From Cytobacillus oceanisediminis (GTDB lineage: Bacteria > Bacillota > Bacilli > Bacillales > Cytobacillaceae), in assembly GCF_003182355.1 (NCBI RefSeq), contig NZ_QGTW01000012.1, positions 124,001-188,000 of the forward strand: 64,000 nucleotides of DNA, written 5' to 3'. The notes beneath the pieces were generated by a model. That model worked only from the letters and a program-made list of their open reading frames with translations. It did not search any database and was not told the DNA's origin. How positions within the stretch are numbered: position 1 is the stretch's first letter; every line of letters begins with the position of its first letter. Of this stretch, positions 1-7,925 are shown piece by piece. Made by a program: the position numbers and the translations under genes.

Positions 1-367
1 AGAAACCTACACCGAATTGGCCGATAATATCATGTCCATCTCTGATTTCATTTTCTTTTTTAAACGCCAATGAACCGCTCTTTGCGATAATGCCAAGATT
101 ATTTTCCAGTTCTTCTTTTGTCATGCCGATTCCGGTATCTCTGATTGTTAAGGTTCTGTTTTCTTTATTAGGAATTATCTTTATGTAATAGCTATCTTTA
201 TCAAAGGTTAAACGATCATCTGTCAGCGCTTTGTAATAAATTTTATCGATTGCATCACTGCTGTTGGAAATCAGCTCTCTTAAAAATACCTCTCTTTGAG
301 AGTAAATGGAGTTGATCATCATTTCTAATAATCTCTTGGATTCTGCTTGAAACTGTTTCTTTACCAT
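1..367 (-). CDS. htpG: Molecular chaperone HtpG (Hsp90), N-terminal part, runs off the left edge
   Basis: HtpG is the cytosolic bacterial Hsp90, an ATP-driven dimeric chaperone. Only the first 122 or so residues are present. The translation starts [17 protein letters not shown] and contains the GHKL ATP-binding signatures [12 protein letters not shown] (ATP-contacting Glu/Asn) and [12 protein letters not shown], ending in GQFGVGF at the window edge. The start is the ATG at 365-367, preceded by AGGAGAGG. Upstream lie a TTGACA-17-TATTAA promoter and a perfect CIRCE operator, so HrcA control is expected. Confidence 0.95.
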   Translation of the reverse strand, partial: MVKKQFQAESKRLLEMMINSIYSQREVFLRELISNSSDAIDKIYYKALTDDRLTFDKDSYYIKIIPNKENRTLTIRDTGIGMTKEELENNLGIIAKSGSLAFKKENEIRDGHDIIGQFGVGF

Positions 368-409
368 ATCAACCTCTCCTTTAAGAAATAAAATAGTTAA
401 TTTTGCAAT

Positions 410-436
410 TTAGCACTCTGCTTTCTGGAGTGCTAA
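410..436. promoter_or_regulatory. CIRCE operator (HrcA binding site) upstream of htpG
   Basis: The sequence is TTAGCACTC-N9-GAGTGCTAA, an exact match to the CIRCE inverted repeat bound by the heat-shock repressor HrcA. It sits about 45 bp upstream of the htpG start codon and just downstream of the predicted transcription start. Confidence 0.93.
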
Positions 437-446
437 CCCAATAATT

Positions 447-475
447 TTAATATCATATTATTTTTCTGCTGTCAA
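447..475 (-). promoter_or_regulatory. Sigma-A promoter of htpG
   Basis: On the minus strand, TTGACA (470-475) and TATTAA (447-452) are separated by 17 bp. The transcription start would fall just before the CIRCE box. Confidence 0.75.
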
Positions 476-502
476 TAATGGAGTAAAATGCATTAAAAAT
501 GA

Positions 503-530
503 AGAAACCTATAGCAATATGCTACAGGTT
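503..530 (-). terminator. Terminator after the polysaccharide deacetylase gene
   Basis: On the minus strand AACCTGTAGCA and its near-complement GCTATAGGTT form a hairpin, followed by a T-rich stretch. It directly follows the deacetylase stop codon and would end the phn-deacetylase transcript. Confidence 0.6.
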
Positions 531-1147
531 CAAGTTAGAAGGGTAAATTCATAGTCTTTTCTTCGTACTTCAGCAATTAAATCCGGAAGAGCTTCAACAG
601 TCTGAGGCAATTCATGCAGAAGAATGATTGCGCCGTCTTCGAGATTATCTGTCACGTTTGTGATGATCTGTTCAGGCCTGTCCTTTAGCTCCCAATCCAT
701 TGACGAGATTCTCCACATAACAGGAGTTAAACCGAGCTTTTTTGCTGCAGAAATCGTATCGTTGTTGTATTGCCCGAATGGCGGGCGGAAGTACTTCACT
801 TCCTGGCCGGTAATGGATTCAATCTTTGATTTGCTGTACTGCAAATCCTGATGCTGTCCATTTAACTGTAAATTTACCAGGTTGTTATGTTTGGCAGAAT
901 GTGTGCCAATCATATGCCCTTCATCCATTACCCTCTTCCAGGGCCGTTTAGGATATAAAAGCCTGGCTTGCCAGAAGAAGGCTGCCGGCACTTTTTCTTC
1001 TTTCAGGATATCAAGAATTTCCGGCAGAACTCTTCCAGGACCATCGTCAAAGGTTAATACTACTGTTTTCCTTGAAGTTGCCAGTTTATTATATACCATA
1101 ACATTGGAATCATTCGAATCGTACACGACGTTCGAGCTATCGACCAC
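530..1147 (-). CDS. Polysaccharide deacetylase (NodB/CE4 family)
   Basis: This is a CE4-type metal-dependent deacetylase, probably acting on N-acetylated cell-wall or chitin-like sugars. Motif 1 TFDDGPG (about residues 32-38), motif 2 HSAKHNN (HxxxH-like, about 82-88) and motif 3 RPPFGQYN are visible, and the terminal LLHE resembles motif 5. No signal peptide is visible. Start choice is difficult. The GTG at 1145-1147 gives the open frame, but the only good Shine-Dalgarno site (GGAGG near 1174) sits correctly for an ATG at 1163-1165 in the same frame, separated from the GTG by one in-frame TGA (1148-1150). The gene follows phnC by about 18-36 bp and is probably cotranscribed with it. Confidence 0.8.
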   Translation of the reverse strand: MVDSSNVVYDSNDSNVMVYNKLATSRKTVVLTFDDGPGRVLPEILDILKEEKVPAAFFWQARLLYPKRPWKRVMDEGHMIGTHSAKHNNLVNLQLNGQHQDLQYSKSKIESITGQEVKYFRPPFGQYNNDTISAAKKLGLTPVMWRISSMDWELKDRPEQIITNVTDNLEDGAIILLHELPQTVEALPDLIAEVRRKDYEFTLLT

Positions 1148-1182
1148 TCATGGACAGTTTGCCATCAATTTTCCTCCTCTGC

Positions 1183-1956
1183 CTAGGTAGTAAGTGTATA
1201 GGGCCTTTCGCTATACCCAGAAGCATCATACGTATGGACAAACATATCATCAGTAAATTGTTCACGTTTGCCATCAAAGATGACTTCGCCTTCTTTCAAT
1301 GCAATAATGCGGGTGGCATAACGTTTAGCCAATTGAACATCATGGACATTTATGATTGTCTGCAATTTATGCCGATGGTGCATTTCTTTTAATAAACTAA
1401 AGATCCGGTCTGAAGTACCTGGATCCAGGCTGGCAACAGGCTCGTCTCCCAGCAGAACACGGGGCTGCTGCAGCAATGCCCGGGCAATGCCGACTCTTTG
1501 CTTCTGCCCGCCGCTTAAATGCTCGACTCTCCGATCCATGAAGTCTGTTAGGCCGACCTCTTGAATCACTTGTTTAGCCAGGGATTTCTCTTCAGATGTA
1601 AACCAGCCAATCATGTTTTTAAAGCTGCTTCTGTAACCGAACATGCCTGTCAGCACATTTTGGAAAACAGTCAATCTGGGAACCAGGTTAAAATGCTGAA
1701 AAATCATTCCCATTTCCCTGCGGACCTTTTGGAGCTGTTCTTCATGAAGAGTGGATAAAGGAAGGCCATCCCAGACAATCTCACCAGAAGCTGGTTTCTG
1801 CAATCCGTTAAGACAGCGAATCAATGTTGACTTCCCCGCACCGCTTTTACCCAAAACACAAATGAAATCTCCTTCATGGAAAGTGAGGTTTATAGAATTT
1901 AATGCATTATCCTTCATACCAGGATAACGGACTGTTACATTTCGAATCTCAAGCAT
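1183..1956 (-). CDS. phnC: Phosphonate/phosphite ABC transporter ATP-binding protein PhnC
   Basis: This is the cytoplasmic ATPase that drives uptake of phosphonate-type compounds. Walker A GKSGAGKST, signature LSGGQKQR and Walker B VLLGDEP are present, at the length (257 aa) expected of PhnC. I chose the ATG at 1956 (MLEIRNVTVRYPG) because GGAGG lies 8 bases before it; an upstream in-frame ATG at 1971 lacks such a site. It follows phnE directly, giving gene order phnD-phnE-phnC. No C-P lyase genes are in the window, so the physiological substrate (phosphonate, phosphite or phosphate) is not shown. Confidence 0.9.
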   Translation of the reverse strand: MLEIRNVTVRYPGMKDNALNSINLTFHEGDFICVLGKSGAGKSTLIRCLNGLQKPASGEIVWDGLPLSTLHEEQLQKVRREMGMIFQHFNLVPRLTVFQNVLTGMFGYRSSFKNMIGWFTSEEKSLAKQVIQEVGLTDFMDRRVEHLSGGQKQRVGIARALLQQPRVLLGDEPVASLDPGTSDRIFSLLKEMHHRHKLQTIINVHDVQLAKRYATRIIALKEGEVIFDGKREQFTDDMFVHTYDASGYSERPYTLTT

Positions 1957-1971
1957 CTGCCTGGCCTCCAT

Positions 1972-2727
1972 TTAGATTACTCTGTTCCTTACATAGCTTC
2001 CAAAAAAGTCAACAAGAATAACGATAATCATAATAACAAGAACATCAAGTGAAACAGCTGTATATTGAAAAGTTTTAAAGTCATTAAAGAGTCTTTGGCC
2101 GATTCCCCCTCCGCCAATAAAACCAAGTACAAGCGAAGTCCTGATCGCAACCTCAAATCGGTAGAAATAGTTGGATAAAACATTAGGCCAGATTTGCGGC
2201 AGTATACTGAAAAGGGAAGCAAACCAGTTCTTTGCTCCTACTGCTTTCATGGCCTCCTGCGGCCCCGGATCGGATGCTTCTATGAGTTCCGAGATTAATT
2301 TTCCCAATACACCAATATTGTGAAACATGATAGCCAATACAGCCGGGAAAGGGCCCAGCCCAAGTGCTGTTAATAAAATCAAGCCAAATACGATTTCAGG
2401 AATGGATCGTACAAAGCTAAGACCAACACGGGTTAAATGATAAACAAACGGAGCACCGGCTGTATTTTTGGCAGCCATAAAGCTTAGAGGCAAACCGATG
2501 AGAAGACCGAAAAAACTTCCCAAAAAGGCCATGGCCAGTGTTTCCAAACTGTCTTCCAAAATCTTCGGAAGAAGAGAGAAATCCATCGGGAACCAATGGG
2601 ACAGGAAATCAATCATGTTACGGAAGTCTCTGAATTTGGATAAATCAAACTCTGTCAGCTTCATACTTAAATAAACGAATAAAGCCAATAGAGTATATGT
2701 GATAATGCTGCGTCTTTTAAACCACAA
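1972..2727 (-). CDS. phnE: Phosphonate/phosphite ABC transporter permease PhnE
   Basis: This is the integral membrane channel subunit of the PhnCDE importer. The 251 aa product has several hydrophobic segments and the BPD-type EAA loop, seen as EAMKAVGAKNWF near the middle, which contacts the ATPase. The start is a TTG (2725-2727), preceded by TAGGG at a spacing of about nine. It begins 11 bases after the phnD stop, so translation is likely coupled. A single permease gene suggests a homodimeric channel. Confidence 0.9.
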   Translation of the reverse strand: MWFKRRSIITYTLLALFVYLSMKLTEFDLSKFRDFRNMIDFLSHWFPMDFSLLPKILEDSLETLAMAFLGSFFGLLIGLPLSFMAAKNTAGAPFVYHLTRVGLSFVRSIPEIVFGLILLTALGLGPFPAVLAIMFHNIGVLGKLISELIEASDPGPQEAMKAVGAKNWFASLFSILPQIWPNVLSNYFYRFEVAIRTSLVLGFIGGGGIGQRLFNDFKTFQYTAVSLDVLVIMIIVILVDFFGSYVRNRVI

Positions 2728-2738
2728 TCTAATCAGCC

Positions 2739-3638
2739 CTATTCTTTAATGATTCCCTCTTTAAGGGCTGCCTGGCGGATGCTTTCGTAATCTTCGTTGC
2801 TGGCTTCTGTAAAACCGCTTGCCCCGAATGCATCAAGGATTTCTGGATCTTCAATAGCTAGAAAAGCCTCTTTAAGAGCGGTAATTGTTTTCTCGTCCGT
2901 ATGCTTATGAACAGCCCAAGGATATTGGAACAGCTTCTCTGATTCCCAAATGGTTTTTATTTGGTCGCCATCTATTTTTCCTGAATCGGCTAATTGGTTG
3001 TAAATTGCGCTGTCAATGGCACCTGCATCGACTTGTTTATTTTGGACAGCCAATGCCGTCGCATCATGGGAACCTGTAAATCTTACAGAGTTAAAGCTAT
3101 GTGTATCTTCAGATTCGTAAACTTTCCGGTCCTTCAGCTCAATCGAAGGAATTAAAGATCCGGAGGTAGAGTTAATGTCACCAAAAGCAAAGTCGATTTC
3201 ACTGCTCTTTTCGAGCAATTCATCAAGCGAATTCCAAGGATTGTCCTTGTGGGTTATGATATAAGAGTAATAGAATGGTTCTCCATCAATCAGCTGTGTA
3301 ATGATGGCTTTTGCACCGCTTTTTTCATGGGCAACCACATAAGTTAATGGTCCAAAGTAAGCCATGTCAATCTTATCGTAGTTCATGGCTTCAACAACAC
3401 CGTTATAGTCCGGATACACTTCAACCGCTACCTCGCGATCAAGTTTTTCAGACAGTGTTGACTGTAATTTCTCCATTGCACCTTCCATGGATCCCTCAGT
3501 TTGAACAGGTATGACGCCAATGGTAAAAGCTTCTGCTGTTTCTTCTTTATTTTCATTTGTACCCTCTGATTGATTTCCACCGCAGGCGGTCAAAAGCATC
3601 AATAGTAAAATAGTCATTAACAATAGGATTTTTTTCAT
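2739..3638 (-). CDS. phnD: Phosphate/phosphite/phosphonate-binding lipoprotein PhnD
   Basis: This is the extracellular substrate-binding lipoprotein of the PhnCDE importer. It starts MKKILLLMTILLLMLLTACGG: a lipoprotein signal peptide with lipobox LTAC and a Cys at residue 19. The body carries the PhnD-family pattern of a periplasmic-binding fold, including MAYFGPLTYV and DINSTSGSLIPS, as in phosphonate/phosphite binders. The chosen ATG (3636-3638) lies after GGAAGTGG; in-frame upstream codons would place a charged segment before the signal peptide. It is separated from selD by an intrinsic terminator, so it should have its own promoter. Confidence 0.9.
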   Translation of the reverse strand: MKKILLLMTILLLMLLTACGGNQSEGTNENKEETAEAFTIGVIPVQTEGSMEGAMEKLQSTLSEKLDREVAVEVYPDYNGVVEAMNYDKIDMAYFGPLTYVVAHEKSGAKAIITQLIDGEPFYYSYIITHKDNPWNSLDELLEKSSEIDFAFGDINSTSGSLIPSIELKDRKVYESEDTHSFNSVRFTGSHDATALAVQNKQVDAGAIDSAIYNQLADSGKIDGDQIKTIWESEKLFQYPWAVHKHTDEKTITALKEAFLAIEDPEILDAFGASGFTEASNEDYESIRQAALKEGIIKE

Positions 3639-3697
3639 GTTTTCCACTTCCCTGTTTAAGATGTAAAAATCAGTGTGCATATAGAAAAAATTACGAT

Positions 3698-3724
3698 AAA
3701 AAGGACCCTTTGCGAGTCCTTTTT
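3698..3724 (-). terminator. Intrinsic terminator after selD
   Basis: A 9-bp stem (AAAAAGGAC/GTCCTTTTT) with a 9-nt loop lies immediately beyond the selD stop. The T run on the minus strand makes it the end of the glycosyltransferase-selD transcript. Confidence 0.85.
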
Positions 3725-3725
3725 A

Positions 3726-4775
3726 TCAGATAACAGTAATGCAGCCAGGCTGTTCGTCTGTCACTTTTCCAATAATGGCAGCTGACTGCACTCCTTTTTC
3801 ATGAAGCTCTTTGAGGAGTGAATCAGCTTCTGCCTCCGGAACAGTTATTAGCAGGCCACCGGATGTGATGGCATCACATAGAATCCATTGGTCTACTTCA
3901 TCGATATTCTCATAGTGAATCCGTCCAGACAGCCACTTATGATTCTTTTTTGAACCGCCAGGAATGATATTCTGTTCGGCAAGCTCCCGTGTCTTAGGAA
4001 GAATAGGAACTGTTTTGCTGTCGATTGTAATGCCTGTGCAGCTGCCTTCTGCTATCTCCATGGCATGGCCTAGTAATCCAAAACCTGTAACATCCGTGCA
4101 GGCATTAACATGGTAATGATCCATGGCATCTGCAGCATCTTTATTTAGGGCAGCCATTACCTTCATGACACCGTCAATGCCTTCCTGGTCAAGCATGTCC
4201 CTCTTAATAGCTTGTGTCAGGATTCCAACACCGATGGGCTTGGTTAAAATCAGGCTGTCCCCCGGTTTGGCCGCGGCATTCGTTCTTACCCGCTCAGGAT
4301 GGACCGTTCCTGTAACAGATAGGCCGAACTTAGGCTCCTGGTCATCAATTGAATGGCCTCCAACTAAAACAGCGCCTGATTCCCTTACTTTATCTGATGC
4401 GCCGGCCAATATGTCCGCCAAAATGCTCTTATCCAATGTACTAATCGGGAAGCCTACAATATTCATAACTGTTATTGGCTTACCGCCCATTGCGTATATA
4501 TCGCTCAAGGAATTGGCGGCAGCAATTTGTCCAAACATATATGGGTCATCAACGATAGGAGTAAAGAAATCAAGTGTCTGCACAAGTGCAGTATCATCGT
4601 TAATTTTATAAACGCCTGCGTCATCCGAAGTATCCAGCCCTACAAGCAGGTTGGGATCAGGTACAGACTTTGGCAAATGGCGCAGAACCTGCGCCAGGTC
4701 TTCAGGACCAATTTTGCATCCTCAGCCGCCTTTTGTAGATAAAGAAGTTAGTTTAATGATTTCTTCTTTAGACAT
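3726..4775 (-). CDS. selD: Selenide, water dikinase SelD, selenocysteine-containing (in-frame UGA at codon 18)
   Basis: SelD makes monoselenophosphate from selenide and ATP, the selenium donor for selenocysteine, selenouridine and selenosugars. Starting at the ATG 4773-4775 (after AAGGAGAG) the frame reads KGG-UGA-GCK: the UGA at 4722-4724 falls at the catalytic position equivalent to Cys17 of E. coli SelD, and the following GCK supplies the essential Lys. The rest shows GLDTSDDAGVY, NIVGFP, GGHSIDDQEPK and DVTGFGLLGH, all family hallmarks, with a normal length of 349 aa. A hairpin 25 nt downstream of the UGA is a candidate SECIS. An annotation starting at Leu34 would lose the active site. 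It is the second gene of an operon with a glycosyltransferase 26 bp upstream. Confidence 0.95.
4678..4696 (-). promoter_or_regulatory. Candidate SECIS hairpin in selD
   Basis: Within the selD mRNA, TGGCGCAG and CTGCGCCA form a perfect 8-bp stem closed by loop GUU. The loop lies 33 nt after the UGA codon and has G in its first position, as in many bacterial SECIS elements. A second weaker hairpin (GGUC-CUGAA-GACC) lies between the UGA and this one. Confidence 0.65.
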
Positions 4776-4801
4776 GTTTCTCTCTCCTTGCTGAATTATT
4801 T

Positions 4802-5833
4802 TTATTTTTCACATGAAGAAGAAGGGATCGTGCCGGACTTCTCTAAAATACTCTTATAGATTTTCTGCAATGCCTTTGCTTCGTATTCAGAAGAATGATT
4901 GCACTCTACATAGAATTTAGCAGCACGCCCAATTTTTATCCTCATTTCGTTATTATTGACTAGTTTCTCCGCATAATCAAGAAATTCAACCGGATTAGTA
5001 TAGATTAAACCGGTATTTTCATGTGTAATGATATTTCTGTTCCCTAAATTATTGGATGCCAGCACAGGCAGGCTGTATCCCATGGCTTCCAAAATGACCG
5101 CAGGCTGCCCTTCAGAATGAGATGTATTCAATACTGCGTCTGCCAGTTTGTACACCTCTCCCATGGAATCATGAGGAACCTGTCCAAGATATTGAACCCA
5201 TTCTTTATGCTTTACTGCCAGTTCCTTTACCATCCGCCCCTCATCTTCTTCAATGATAGGGCCCACCAGCCATAGACGGATATTTTTATGGTTTTTATAA
5301 ATGCGTTTAAGCTGATCGATGGCGAAAGGGATATTTTTTACCTTGCGGATCCCTGCCGGAAGAACAAATAAAAAGGTGCCTGGCTCCTTTTTGAACGCAT
5401 GCGCAGTTTCAGGGAATGCTACAGTGCCCTGGGGAATCACGGTGGTCTTTGCCTGAATACCGGAAATCTCATTGCCCAATATCTGCTTTGCTTCTTCGGC
5501 AAACACGTGAATGGCTTTTGCCTTTGTTAATGTCCGAATGACATCTGCTCTTTTCATTTCATCAAAAAGATCCACATTTAAATCAGTGCCGGTCATTGAA
5601 ACCACGTAGGTTTCCGGCTTTATATCAAGCTTTTCAATAAATTTTCCAAACCGGTAAGCATGAAAGCCATGAACGATATCAGCGTGGGGCAAGCTTAAAG
5701 GCTTGCTGTCGTCTTTCATATTAATAATTTCAGTTTCAATGCCGAGTTTTTTAAGGCTGTCTGATATCCTCTGGACGGTTACTGTATTGCCTCTTGCCTG
5801 GTGAAAGTTCGGGCTAGCTAGAAGTACTTTCAT
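4802..5833 (-). CDS. GT4-type glycosyltransferase in an operon with selD (SenB-like candidate)
   Basis: This is a GT-B fold, family 4-like glycosyltransferase of 343 aa. The N-terminal half has a G-N-x-V-T-x-x-R-I motif (residues about 15-23) and SMTGTDLNVDL; the C-terminal donor domain has SHSEGQPAVILEAMGYSLPVLAS, the typical EX7E-like region. The start at 5831-5833 (MKVLLASPNF) was chosen because GAGG lies 8 bases upstream. It precedes selD by 26 bp with no terminator, so both are probably cotranscribed. The GN-x-VT-x-x-R and TGTDL motifs and the selD linkage recall SenB selenosugar synthases, but this is recollection, not a search. It could instead be an ordinary GT4 enzyme. Confidence 0.8.
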   Translation of the reverse strand: MKVLLASPNFHQARGNTVTVQRISDSLKKLGIETEIINMKDDSKPLSLPHADIVHGFHAYRFGKFIEKLDIKPETYVVSMTGTDLNVDLFDEMKRADVIRTLTKAKAIHVFAEEAKQILGNEISGIQAKTTVIPQGTVAFPETAHAFKKEPGTFLFVLPAGIRKVKNIPFAIDQLKRIYKNHKNIRLWLVGPIIEEDEGRMVKELAVKHKEWVQYLGQVPHDSMGEVYKLADAVLNTSHSEGQPAVILEAMGYSLPVLASNNLGNRNIITHENTGLIYTNPVEFLDYAEKLVNNNEMRIKIGRAAKFYVECNHSSEYEAKALQKIYKSILEKSGTIPSSSCEK

Positions 5834-5960
5834 GATTTCATCCTCTGTCATTAAAATTCTATAAAAAGTCTTTTCATTTAAAAGTCTGCATCAATTATTA
5901 CAAGAATATTTCCTTCTGTCCATTATTTGTTTGTCTGCATCTGAAATGTTTGATTGTAAA

Positions 5961-5996
5961 AAAGGCCTGCTTCCTATCAACCTGGAAGCAGGCTTG
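5961..5996 (-). terminator. Terminator after pepF
   Basis: GCCTGCTTCC and GGAAGCAGGC form a 10-bp stem right after the pepF stop, with T residues following on the minus strand. Confidence 0.75.
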
Positions 5997-6005
5997 CTTA
6001 AATAC

Positions 6006-7793
6006 TTATAGCTCTCCGAATTCCTCTACTAGCTCACGGAATTTTTTTAGTGAGTTTTCAATCGGATACGGGGTAGTCAAATCAACACCAGTTTTTTTCA
6101 ATAGTTCCAGCGGATAATCGGAACTGCCGCTTTTCAGAAACTCAAGATAGCTATTAAGCGTTTCTTTGTCTCCCTCAAGAATTTTTGTCGCCAAATGAAT
6201 GGCTGAAGCAAAGCCTGTTGCATATTTGTAAACATAAAAGGGGCGGTAAAAATGGGGGATTCTCGACCAGCCGTATTTGACTTCTTCATCCAAAATGATT
6301 TCATTGCCATTATATTCACGGAATAAGCGCTCATATATTTGGTTAAAGACGTCGGCATTAAGCGGCTGCCCTTTTTCTGCCATTTCATGTGCCCTCATTT
6401 CAAATTCGGCAAACATGACTTGAGTAAAAAAGGTTCCCTTAAATTGATCAATAAAATGGTTAAGAAGATGTTTGCGGACTTCTTCATCTTTTTCATTGTT
6501 TAATAAATAGTTAATTAGCAATACTTCATTAACGGTTGATGCCACTTCAGCGACAAAGATGCTGTAGCGGGCAGTTATTTGCGGCTGATGCTGTGAGCTC
6601 AGTTTACTGTGTACGCCATGGCCGCATTCATGCGCAAGCGTAAATAAGCTGTCAAGGTCATCGCGGTGGTTCAGCAAAATATACGGGTGAACTCCATAAA
6701 TGCCCAAGTTATAAGCACCAGATCGCTTGCCTGGCGTTTCCCGTACATCAATGTAGCGTCCAGTTTTAAACTCCTTTAAGGTGCTGATATAATCTTCTCC
6801 TAAAGGAGATAAAGCTTTGCACATAGTCTCATAGGCTTCTTCATAAGTAATAACGGGCTTAACGCCCTTTACTAAAGGAACATTCATGTCATATTGGCGC
6901 AATTCTTCAAGGCAAAGCTTTTCCTTGCGGATTCTGGTATATTGATGCATGGGCCCGATATGGTTTTTTGTCGTTTCAATCAGGTTTTCATAAACCTCTT
7001 TTGGCACCTTGTCTCCAAATAACCCCTTTTCAAGAGCGGATGGATAGTTTCGGATTTTAGCCATTGTTACATTATTTTTGATTGCTGCTGATAGGGTAGA
7101 CGCAATGGAGTTTTTTAGCTGTACGTATGGCTGGTAGTAGGCTTTATATGCCTCTTTCCGCTTTGAACGGTCTTCGTCTTCCATGATTTTTGCGTACATC
7201 CCACGGGTTAGTTCTACCCTATCCCCATTTTCTCCGGTTACTTCACCAAACTTAATATCCGCATTATTAATCATCCCAAACGTGTGGCTTGGTGCGGAAA
7301 GTGCCTCACCCAGCTGGGATAAAACCTCTTCTTTGTCTTTATTGAGGACATGAGGCTTGTAGCGGTAGGATTCAAGCAGGTCTTCCTCGAAGTATTTCAA
7401 GCCTTTTTCTTCTGCAATATACCTCTTTAATGTATCCTCCGCCAAGCTTAAAAGATAGGGCATGAAAAAAGACGTGGATGAACTGATTTTTACACTTAAC
7501 TGTTTTGCTCTGTCCACATAAGATTGTGATTCAGTCACCCTTGTATCTTCGTCTGTTTTGAGCATGGCATAGGCATAAAGCTTATTAAATAAGTAAGAAA
7601 GCTTTTCTTTTTGTTCAAGATATTGATATAGCAAAGATCCATCTGTGATATGGCCATCATATTCCTTCAGCTTTTCAGCTATTTTTTCAATGTGCTGGTA
7701 GTCTTCCTCCCATTTTTCCATACTGGGATAAATATCATTCAGATTCCATTTTTCATTTTCAGGCACTTCATTTCTGTTTTTGTATGTAATCAT
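6006..7793 (-). CDS. pepF: Oligoendopeptidase F
   Basis: This is a cytoplasmic zinc metallopeptidase of family M3B that cleaves medium-length peptides. The 595 aa product shows the HExxH motif as LAHECGHGVHS (near residue 385) and the downstream conserved Glu region FVAEVASTVNE. Start ATG at 7793 follows AAAGGAG. It is a single gene with its own terminator. A second M3 peptidase, clearly different in sequence, begins at 62766. Confidence 0.95.
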   Translation of the reverse strand: MITYKNRNEVPENEKWNLNDIYPSMEKWEEDYQHIEKIAEKLKEYDGHITDGSLLYQYLEQKEKLSYLFNKLYAYAMLKTDEDTRVTESQSYVDRAKQLSVKISSSTSFFMPYLLSLAEDTLKRYIAEEKGLKYFEEDLLESYRYKPHVLNKDKEEVLSQLGEALSAPSHTFGMINNADIKFGEVTGENGDRVELTRGMYAKIMEDEDRSKRKEAYKAYYQPYVQLKNSIASTLSAAIKNNVTMAKIRNYPSALEKGLFGDKVPKEVYENLIETTKNHIGPMHQYTRIRKEKLCLEELRQYDMNVPLVKGVKPVITYEEAYETMCKALSPLGEDYISTLKEFKTGRYIDVRETPGKRSGAYNLGIYGVHPYILLNHRDDLDSLFTLAHECGHGVHSKLSSQHQPQITARYSIFVAEVASTVNEVLLINYLLNNEKDEEVRKHLLNHFIDQFKGTFFTQVMFAEFEMRAHEMAEKGQPLNADVFNQIYERLFREYNGNEIILDEEVKYGWSRIPHFYRPFYVYKYATGFASAIHLATKILEGDKETLNSYLEFLKSGSSDYPLELLKKTGVDLTTPYPIENSLKKFRELVEEFGEL

Positions 7794-7925
7794 CTTTTAA
7801 ACTCCTTTATAACATAGCTTTAATTCTATTATTAACTATATTCAAAAGTTATCTGCAAAACCCTTCATCTTTTTTGATTTTATCTTATTGGACCATTAAA
7901 ATATTCATGAAAGGATGTGGACGGT

